Part shown: positions 55,885 to 64,000 of the stretch, in pieces
Layout: every line of letters begins with the position of its first letter
Position numbering within the stretch: position 1 is the stretch's first letter
Assembly: GCF_030462585.1 (NCBI RefSeq)
Contig: NZ_JASMRU010000002.1
Location: forward strand, 248,001 to 312,000
Source of the DNA: Pseudomonas sp. CAN1
GTDB taxonomy: Bacteria; Pseudomonadota; Gammaproteobacteria; Pseudomonadales; Pseudomonadaceae
Length of the DNA: 64,000 nucleotides
Direction of reading: 5' to 3'
The notes under the pieces: generated by a model
Database searches by the model: none
Told to the model about the DNA's origin: nothing
The model's input: only the letters and a program-made list of their open reading frames with translations
Program-made: the position numbers and the translations under genes

Positions 55885-55976
55885 GTAGGAGCGAGCTTGC
55901 TCGCGAACAGAGTTTCCCGGCGGCGTCGGAGTTGGGCGGGTTCGCGAGCAAGGGCTAGGCGCCCCCCTCGGTCCTA
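55885..55976. repeat. REP pair (GCTTGCTCGC class)
   Basis: GTAGGAGCGAGCTTGCTCGC and a degenerate inverse ending CCTCGGTCCTAC; nearly the same as the pair at 51700. Confidence 0.85.
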
Positions 55977-56010
55977 CGAAAATCAGGCTGGCAGGTTGAT
56001 TGAACCGTGG

Positions 56011-56083
56011 GTAGGAGCGGACTTTGTCCGCGATCGATTTCGCACCACGCCTGAGGCCAATCGCGGACAGAGTCCGCTCCTAC
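56011..56083. repeat. REP pair (GTAGGAGCGGAC class)
   Basis: GTAGGAGCGGACTTTGTCCG and inverse AGAGTCCGCTCCTAC, 30 bp from the retS stop. Confidence 0.85.
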
Positions 56084-56114
56084 GCCAAGGGATGCGACGG
56101 GCGGGCAGGCGACC

Positions 56115-58955
<2,841 letters not shown>

Positions 58956-59081
58956 GGCGAAGTCCCTTCGGTAGTGAGTGGGCGGATTATAGCCAAGTGT
59001 GCTGAAGGCCGTAATCCACCCGGGCACGCCGAGACCGCATGGCGAAAGGCGTCCGACGGGGGGACGCCTCCGCCTGTCGGA

Positions 59082-60371
59082 TCAGCCCTCGCCGCGTTCG
59101 CGGGCGATGGCGCGATAGCCGATGTCGGTGCGGTAGAAGCTGCCGTTCCAGCGGATCTTCTCCGCCAGGCGGTAAGCCTGCTGCTGGGCCGAGGAGACGG
59201 TCGGGCCGATGGCGGTGGCGCACAGCACGCGGCCGCCGGCGGTGACGACCTGGCCGTCCTTGAGCGCGGTACCGGCGTGGAACACCTTGCCGTCGAGCTT
59301 GGCGGCTTCTTCCAGACCTTCGATGACGTCACCCTTGGCGTAGTCGCCCGGGTAGCCGCCAGCGGCGATCACCACGCCCACGGTGGGACGCGGGTCCCAG
59401 GTGGCTTCGACCTTGTCCAGCGCCTTGGCCAGGGCGGCCTCGACCAGCAGGACCAGGGACGATTCGAGGCGCACCATGATCGGCTGGGTTTCCGGGTCGC
59501 CGAAGCGGCAGTTGAACTCGATGACCTTGGGCTTGCCGCTCTTGTCGATCATCAGGCCGGCATAGAGGAAACCGGTATAGACGTTGCCTTCCTCGGCCAT
59601 GCCGCGCACGGTCGGGTAGATCACTTCGTCCATCACGCGCTGATGCACGTCGGCAGTCACCACCGGAGCCGGGGAGTAGGCACCCATGCCGCCGGTGTTC
59701 GGGCCGCTGTCGGCGTCGCCGACGCGCTTGTGGTCCTGGCTGGTGGCCATGGGCAGCACGTTCTGGCCGTCGACCATGACGATGAAGCTGGCTTCCTCGC
59801 CGTCGAGGAACTCTTCGATCACCACGCGCGAACCGGCGTCACCGAAGGCGTTGCCGGCGAGCATGTCGCGCACGGCTTCCTCGGCTTCGCCCAGGGTCAT
59901 GGCGACGATCACGCCTTTGCCCGCGGCCAGGCCGTCGGCCTTGATCACGATGGGCGCGCCTTTCTCTTTCAGGTAGGCCAGCGCCGGCTCGACTTCGGTG
60001 AAGTTCTGGTAGTCGGCGGTGGGGATCTGGTGGCGCGCGAGGAAGTCCTTGGTGAAGGCCTTGGAGCCTTCCAGCTGGGCGGCACCGGCGGTGGGGCCGA
60101 AGATGTCCAGGCCGCGGGTGCGGAACAGGTCGACCACGCCTTTGACCAGCGGAGCTTCCGGGCCGACGATGGTCAGCTGCACGTTCTTCGCGGCGAAGTC
60201 AGCCAGCTCTTCCAGGGCCAGCACGTCGATGGCGACGTTCTCGCACTTGGCTTCGGTGGCGGTGCCGGCGTTGCCCGGCGCGACGAAGACCTTCTGCACG
60301 CGCGAATCCTGCGCGACCTTCCAGGCCAGCGCGTGCTCGCGACCGCCGCTACCGATGATGAGTACGTTCAT
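59082..60371 (-). CDS. purD: phosphoribosylamine-glycine ligase PurD
   Basis: 429 residues, full length. It catalyses the second step of de novo purine synthesis, ATP-dependent ligation of glycine to phosphoribosylamine. N-terminal MNVLIIGSGGREHALAWK, the ATP-grasp segment IVIKADGLAAGKGVIVAMTL, GGMGAYSPAPV and the metal/ATP site VIEFNCRFGDPETQPIM are all present. It follows purH by 95 bp that carry a GC-rich inverted repeat and is probably co-transcribed with it. ATG at 60371 with CAGGAGAG upstream. Confidence 0.97.
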   Translation of the reverse strand: MNVLIIGSGGREHALAWKVAQDSRVQKVFVAPGNAGTATEAKCENVAIDVLALEELADFAAKNVQLTIVGPEAPLVKGVVDLFRTRGLDIFGPTAGAAQLEGSKAFTKDFLARHQIPTADYQNFTEVEPALAYLKEKGAPIVIKADGLAAGKGVIVAMTLGEAEEAVRDMLAGNAFGDAGSRVVIEEFLDGEEASFIVMVDGQNVLPMATSQDHKRVGDADSGPNTGGMGAYSPAPVVTADVHQRVMDEVIYPTVRGMAEEGNVYTGFLYAGLMIDKSGKPKVIEFNCRFGDPETQPIMVRLESSLVLLVEAALAKALDKVEATWDPRPTVGVVIAAGGYPGDYAKGDVIEGLEEAAKLDGKVFHAGTALKDGQVVTAGGRVLCATAIGPTVSSAQQQAYRLAEKIRWNGSFYRTDIGYRAIARERGEG

Positions 60372-60399
60372 GAATCTCTCCTGCGGAGAGGCCGCAGGC

Positions 60400-60460
60400 T
60401 ATAGGCTGCAGGCGGCAGGAAGTGCTCTTGCCTGCCGCCTGTAGCTTGCCGCCTGCCGCC
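60400..60460. repeat. CTGCAGGCGGCAGG inverted repeat between purH and purD
   Basis: AGGCGGCAGG and CCTGCCGCCT (60410-60442) form a 10-bp stem around 13 bases. Flanking copies of GCCGCAGGCTATAGGC and CTGTAGCTTGCCGC extend the symmetry. A likely mRNA hairpin inside the purHD operon; no T-run. Confidence 0.65.
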
Positions 60461-60465
60461 GCTAT

Positions 60466-62073
60466 TTAGTGACGGAAGTGGCGCATGCCGGTGAACACCA
60501 TTGCTATGCCGGCCTCGTCGGCGGCGGCGATCACTTCGTTGTCGCGCATCGAGCCACCCGGCTGGATCACCGCGGTGATGCCGGCCTTGGCGGCGTTGTC
60601 GATGCCGTCGCGGAACGGGAAGAAGGCGTCGGAAGCCATGACCGCACCTTTCACTTCCAGGCCGGCGTGCTCGGCCTTGATGGCGGCGATGCGGGCGGAG
60701 TTCACGCGGCTCATCTGGCCGGCGCCGACGCCGACGGTCTGGCGCGCCTTGGCGTAGACGATGGCGTTGGATTTGACGAACTTGGCGACTTTCCAGGCGA
60801 AGATCAGGTCGTGGATTTCCTGCTCGCTCGGCGCGCGCTGGGTGACGATCTTCAGGTCATCGGCGGTGATCATGCCGATGTCACGGCTCTGCACCAGCAG
60901 GCCGCCGTTGACGCGCTTGAAGTCCCAGCCCGGCGCACGCTCGGCCGGCCACTCGCCGCATTCGAGCAGGCGCACGTTGGCCTTGGCAGCGACCACGGCA
61001 CGGGCGGCCTCGGAGATTTTCGGGGCGATGATGACTTCGACGAACTGGCGCTCGACGATGGCCTGGGCGGTCTCGCCGTCCAGCTCGCGGTTGAAGGCGA
61101 TGATGCCGCCGAAGGCCGACTCGGTGTCGGTGGCGTAGGCCAGGTCATAGGCCTTGCGGATGCCGCCTTCGTTTTCCGGGACAACCGCCACGCCGCACGG
61201 GTTGGCGTGCTTGACGATGACGCAGGCCGGCTTGACGAAGCTCTTCACGCATTCCAGCGCGGCGTCGGTGTCGGCCACGTTGTTGAACGACAGTTCCTTG
61301 CCCTGCAGCTGGATGGCGGTGGAGACGCTGGCCTCGCCCTTCTTCGCCTCGACGTAGAAGGCCGCGCTCTGGTGCGGGTTCTCGCCGTAGCGCATTTCCT
61401 GCGCCTTGATGAACTGGCTGTTGAAGGTGCGCGGGAAGGCGCCACGCTCTTCGGTGGAGAGGGTGTCGCGCGCCTGGTCGATGGTGCCCAGGTAGTTGGC
61501 GATCATGCCGTCGTAGGCGGAGGTGTGCTCGAACGCCTTGAGGGCCAGGTCGAAGCGCTGGGCGTACGTCAGGCCGCCGGCTTTCAGGGCGCTGACGATG
61601 CTGGCGTAGTCGCCGGCGTTGACCACGATGGCGACGTCCTTGTGGTTCTTCGCCGCGCTGCGGACCATGGTCGGGCCGCCGATGTCGATGTTCTCGATGG
61701 CGGTCGGCAGGTCGCAGTCTGCCTTGGCCACGGTCGCCTCGAACGGGTACAGGTTGACCGCCACCAGGTCGATCGGCTTGATGCCGTGCTCTTCCATCAC
61801 CGCGCCGTCGAGGTCACGACGGCCGAGAATGCCACCATGGATCTTCGGGTGCAGGGTCTTCACGCGGCCATCCATCATCTCCGGGAAGCCGGTGTAGTCG
61901 GCCACTTCCACGGCGGCGATGGCGTTGTCCTTGAGCAGCTTGTAGGTGCCGCCGGTGGAGAGAATCTCCACGCCGAGGGCAGCCAGCTCACGGGCGAAAT
62001 CGACGACGCCGGTCTTGTCGGAAACGCTGATCAGCGCACGGCGGACGGGCAGGCGGGTGGTTTGGTCGGTCAT
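60466..62073 (-). CDS. purH: bifunctional AICAR transformylase/IMP cyclohydrolase PurH
   Basis: 535 residues, the usual length. The N-terminal IMP cyclohydrolase (MGS-like) domain covers about 1-200 ([38 protein letters not shown]). The C-terminal transformylase has [14 protein letters not shown], the catalytic Lys-His in [14 protein letters not shown], and [17 protein letters not shown]-type sequence near residue 450. It performs the last two steps of purine synthesis. The ATG at 62073 ([16 protein letters not shown]) was chosen over an upstream ATG that overlaps the gap to fis. It lies 87 bp after fis. Confidence 0.97.
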   Translation of the reverse strand: MTDQTTRLPVRRALISVSDKTGVVDFARELAALGVEILSTGGTYKLLKDNAIAAVEVADYTGFPEMMDGRVKTLHPKIHGGILGRRDLDGAVMEEHGIKPIDLVAVNLYPFEATVAKADCDLPTAIENIDIGGPTMVRSAAKNHKDVAIVVNAGDYASIVSALKAGGLTYAQRFDLALKAFEHTSAYDGMIANYLGTIDQARDTLSTEERGAFPRTFNSQFIKAQEMRYGENPHQSAAFYVEAKKGEASVSTAIQLQGKELSFNNVADTDAALECVKSFVKPACVIVKHANPCGVAVVPENEGGIRKAYDLAYATDTESAFGGIIAFNRELDGETAQAIVERQFVEVIIAPKISEAARAVVAAKANVRLLECGEWPAERAPGWDFKRVNGGLLVQSRDIGMITADDLKIVTQRAPSEQEIHDLIFAWKVAKFVKSNAIVYAKARQTVGVGAGQMSRVNSARIAAIKAEHAGLEVKGAVMASDAFFPFRDGIDNAAKAGITAVIQPGGSMRDNEVIAAADEAGIAMVFTGMRHFRH

Positions 62074-62160
62074 AACGGCTTCCACAAAGGCTTCGGGCTT
62101 TTCGCGTGTCAGGCGTGGGCCCGGCTGACCTTGTGGTCGCGGGCCCGCGCCTGCCACCAG

Positions 62161-62481
62161 TCAGAGAAGATCGTACTGCTTGAGTTTCTTGCGCAGGGTT
62201 CCGCGGTTCAGCCCCAGCAGTTCGGAGGCTTTGGTCTGGTTACCCTTCACGTGGTTCATGACGGTTTCCAGCAGCGGCGCTTCGACTTCGCAAAGCACCA
62301 TGTTGTACACGTCCGTGACCGGCTGCCCTTCGAGATGGGCGAAATAGTTATGCAGTGCCTTTTCCACGCTGTCGCGGAGGGTCTGACCCTCCTGCGTCGG
62401 AGTGGTCAGGTGCTGTTTAAGGTTGGCGTTGTCGCTCACGGGTGTCATTCCACTCACTAATGTCTCGGTCATCGTTGTCAT
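62161..62481 (-). CDS. fis: nucleoid-associated DNA-bending protein Fis
   Basis: 106 residues. The C-terminal helix-turn-helix [27 protein letters not shown] is intact and the C-terminus is KKLKQYDLL; only a few positions differ from P. aeruginosa Fis in the N-terminal arm. It bends DNA and stimulates rRNA promoters in rich medium. Its ATG overlaps the dusB stop by four bases, the classical dusB-fis operon, so its level depends on the dusB promoter. Confidence 0.97.
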   Translation of the reverse strand: MTTMTETLVSGMTPVSDNANLKQHLTTPTQEGQTLRDSVEKALHNYFAHLEGQPVTDVYNMVLCEVEAPLLETVMNHVKGNQTKASELLGLNRGTLRKKLKQYDLL

Positions 62482-63485
62482 GCGGCCACCCCTTCTCCGT
62501 TATTGTGGCGCTCGGCGAAGAACTGCCTGACGCTGGCGCTCTGTGCATCCGTGTCCTGCAAACGATTGAACTGGGAACGGAACTCCGCCGCTCCCGGTAG
62601 GGTTGCGAGGTACCAGCCCACATGCTTGCGGGCAATTCGCACACCCATTTCCTCCCCATAAAACGCATGCAATGCAGCCAGGTGTTCGAGCAGGATGCTC
62701 TGCACCTCCTGCAGACTCGGCGCCGGCAGAAGTTCACCGGTGCTCAGGTAATGATCGATCTCGCGGAAGATCCAGGGGTTGCCCTGGGCGGCGCGCCCGA
62801 TCAGCAGGGCGTCCACGCCCGTCTGCTCGAATACCTGCCGCGCCTTCTGCGGGGAATCGATATCACCATTGGCGAAGACCGGAATCGAAACCGCCTGCTT
62901 GATCGCTGCGATGGTTTCGTACTCCGCCTCGCCGGTGTAGAGGTCGGCACGGGTCCTGCCGTGTACCGCCAGCGCCTGGATGCCCGACTGCTCGGCAATC
63001 CGCGCCACCGTCACGCCGTTCTTGTTCGACCGGTCCCAACCGGTGCGAATCTTCAGGGTGACGGGAACCTCTACCGCCGCGACCACCGCCTCGAGGATGT
63101 CGGCCACCAGCCGTTCATCCTTCATCAGCGCCGAACCCGCGGCCTTGTTGCAAACCTTCTTCGCCGGACAGCCCATGTTGATGTCGATGATCTGCGCACC
63201 CAGCTCCACATTGCAGCGAGCGGCTTCCGCGAGCATCTGCGGGTCGCCGCCGGCGATCTGCACCGAACGTGGCTGGTCCTCGTGGTCGTGCTGCAGGCGC
63301 AGGCGCGACTTGCGGCTGTTCCACAGGCGGACATCACTGGTGACCATCTCCGAGACCACCATGCCGGCGCCGAGTCGGCGGCACAGCTGGCGGAACGGAC
63401 GATCGGTGACGCCGGCCATCGGGGCCAGGATCAGTCTGTTGGGCAGTGTGTAGGAGCCGATGCGTACCACCGACTGGTTTTCCAT
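62478..63485 (-). CDS. dusB: tRNA-dihydrouridine synthase DusB
   Basis: 335-residue FMN enzyme that reduces U17 in tRNA. TIM barrel with [33 protein letters not shown], the substrate-contact Cys in [35 protein letters not shown] and [13 protein letters not shown]; the C-terminal helical domain ends in [19 protein letters not shown] at 63485 ([16 protein letters not shown]); the upstream frame is not DusB-like. First gene of the dusB-fis operon. Confidence 0.96.
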   Translation of the reverse strand: MENQSVVRIGSYTLPNRLILAPMAGVTDRPFRQLCRRLGAGMVVSEMVTSDVRLWNSRKSRLRLQHDHEDQPRSVQIAGGDPQMLAEAARCNVELGAQIIDINMGCPAKKVCNKAAGSALMKDERLVADILEAVVAAVEVPVTLKIRTGWDRSNKNGVTVARIAEQSGIQALAVHGRTRADLYTGEAEYETIAAIKQAVSIPVFANGDIDSPQKARQVFEQTGVDALLIGRAAQGNPWIFREIDHYLSTGELLPAPSLQEVQSILLEHLAALHAFYGEEMGVRIARKHVGWYLATLPGAAEFRSQFNRLQDTDAQSASVRQFFAERHNNGEGVAA

Positions 63486-63578
63486 GGTTAATGGGGCGGG
63501 AACACCGATGCGCCGCGCGTTACAGGAGTCGCGGGAGGGTATCGGTCCAGCCACCGGTGCCAGCAAAAAAGGGAGGGC

Positions 63579-63584
63579 ATGATA
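63579..63584 (-). promoter_or_regulatory. candidate -10 element of the dusB-fis promoter
   Basis: TATCAT on the minus strand followed by a GC-rich discriminator (GCCCTCCC), as expected for a growth-rate and ppGpp-responsive promoter. A poor -35 (TTTATC) lies 17 bp upstream. About 90 bases from the dusB ATG. Confidence 0.4.
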
Positions 63585-63697
63585 CCCGCTCTCGATGACC
63601 GGATAAAGGCGATTTTGGATAAATTCTGAACAGCCCCGGGCTTAGCACCCAAGGTAGGAAGACCAGCGGAAGTGGCGCGCTCAGGCGCTTTGAGCTA

Positions 63698-63720
63698 CTC
63701 GCCGGATCATTCCGGCGAGT
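63698..63720 (-). terminator. possible terminator hairpin at the 3' end of the DUF3426 gene
   Basis: CTCGCCGGATCATTCCGGCG plus AG: stem CTCGCCGGA/TCCGGCGAG with a 4-5 base loop, overlapping the stop codon at 63707. There is no T-run, so it may act only as an mRNA 3' structure. Confidence 0.4.
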
Positions 63721-64000
63721 GGAAGCTCAGGCTGTAGTTCACCGCCTTCGGGCCCGGATCGAGGATATCCAGGGAGATGTGGATCGGCGTCTGCGGCGGC
63801 ATCTCGCTCTGCCCGGCCAGCTCGCCGGAGAGGTATTCGCTGGGCTTGAAGCGGCGACTGGCGATCAGCTGGCCGTTGAGGTCGGCGAAGCGCATCTCCA
63901 GCAGCGGGAAGGGCTGGGAGAAGTTGGCGCGGTTGTAGATGATCGCGTCCACCACCAGCGCGCCACTGAAGTCCGGATGGCTGCGTACCACCAGGTTGCT
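63707..64000 (-). CDS. DUF3426-domain protein, C-terminal part
   Basis: 98 codons at the right edge; the start lies outside the window. The segment (VVDAIIYNRANFSQPFPLLE; DLNGQLIASRRFKPSEYLSG; IHISLDILDPGPKAVNYSLS) is the C-terminal beta-rich periplasmic domain of the MJ0042 zinc-ribbon/DUF3426 proteins usually found next to dusB-fis and prmA in Pseudomonas. The N-terminal zinc ribbon and transmembrane helix expected for the family are not visible here. The function is unknown. It is followed by dusB on the same strand after 221 bp. Confidence 0.82.
   Translation of the reverse strand, partial: SNLVVRSHPDFSGALVVDAIIYNRANFSQPFPLLEMRFADLNGQLIASRRFKPSEYLSGELAGQSEMPPQTPIHISLDILDPGPKAVNYSLSFHSPE

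Larger units (their letters stand above)
55684..56114. other. 431-bp region of three consecutive REP pairs
   Basis: No gene. It holds REP pairs at 55791-55863, 55885-55976 and 56011-56083, the first and third of the GTAGGAGCGGAC class and the middle one of the GCTTGCTCGC class, between marC and the retS stop. Confidence 0.8.

Overview
The window is high-GC, gene-dense chromosomal DNA from a Pseudomonas. The evidence is near-identical proteins to Pseudomonas aeruginosa RetS, PurH/PurD, Fis, DusB, the urease and urea-transport genes, DesT/DesC/DesB, OsmE, the PA4872-type oxaloacetate decarboxylase and BphP. Gene order largely follows the PAO1 block from about PA4851 to PA4913, as I remember it, written here in reverse. 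The species is probably not P. aeruginosa itself: amaAB, bphOP, a large autotransporter and two repeat-protein genes sit where I would not expect them, and intergenic palindromic repeats are very frequent. I see no mobile element, CRISPR array, rRNA or tRNA.

Layout. 1-10189: lysine/pipecolate catabolism (LysR fragment, amaB, amaA), a five-gene branched-chain-type amino acid ABC transporter and an ornithine-cyclodeaminase-family protein. 10699-18110: an SDR, then a divergent LysR and a four-gene operon (benzoylformate decarboxylase, aromatic-acid MFS carrier, ketopantoate-reductase-family dehydrogenase, aldehyde dehydrogenase) that reads as a D-mandelate/benzoylformate to benzoate route. 18162-20710: urease accessory operon ureE-ureF-ureG-hupE. 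21152-24145: fatty-acid desaturase module desT / desC-desB with two operators. 24152-26249: two small genes and an MFS carrier. 26332-27883: two paralogous exported proteins made of short tandem repeats. 28684-36735: bacterioferritin-like protein, AsmA-family protein, GyrI-like protein, OsmE, a small lipoprotein, a YegD-like Hsp70, oxaloacetate decarboxylase and others. 36894-39658: bacteriophytochrome and heme oxygenase. 40315-43014: autotransporter. 43852-47769: urease structural operon ureD-ureA-acetyltransferase-ureB-ureC. 48885-54853: urea ABC transporter urtABCDE. 55090-64000: marC, retS, purD, purH, fis, dusB and a partial DUF3426 protein.

How the parts work together. Four transcription units concerned with nitrogen acquisition (amino acid ABC transporter, ureEFG-hupE, ureDAB-C, urtABCDE) each carry a sigma-54 -24/-12 element readable in the sequence, with NtrC-like GCAC-N7-GTGC sites about 90-240 bp upstream. 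Urea import, urease subunits and the nickel-insertion machinery therefore look like one NtrC/RpoN regulon spread over 37 kb. The amaB/amaA enzymes, the ABC transporter and the cyclodeaminase-family protein likely form a lysine-to-aminoadipate module.

The most novel-looking items are: the twin repeat-protein genes with a shared upstream element; a set of GGTTGCAC iterons two helical turns apart upstream of the amino acid transporter; the inferred D-mandelate operon built on a ketopantoate-reductase-family enzyme; a triple TGTAG-N5-CTACA palindrome at the oxaloacetate decarboxylase gene; and a cluster of DnaA-box sequences between the cyclodeaminase and SDR genes.
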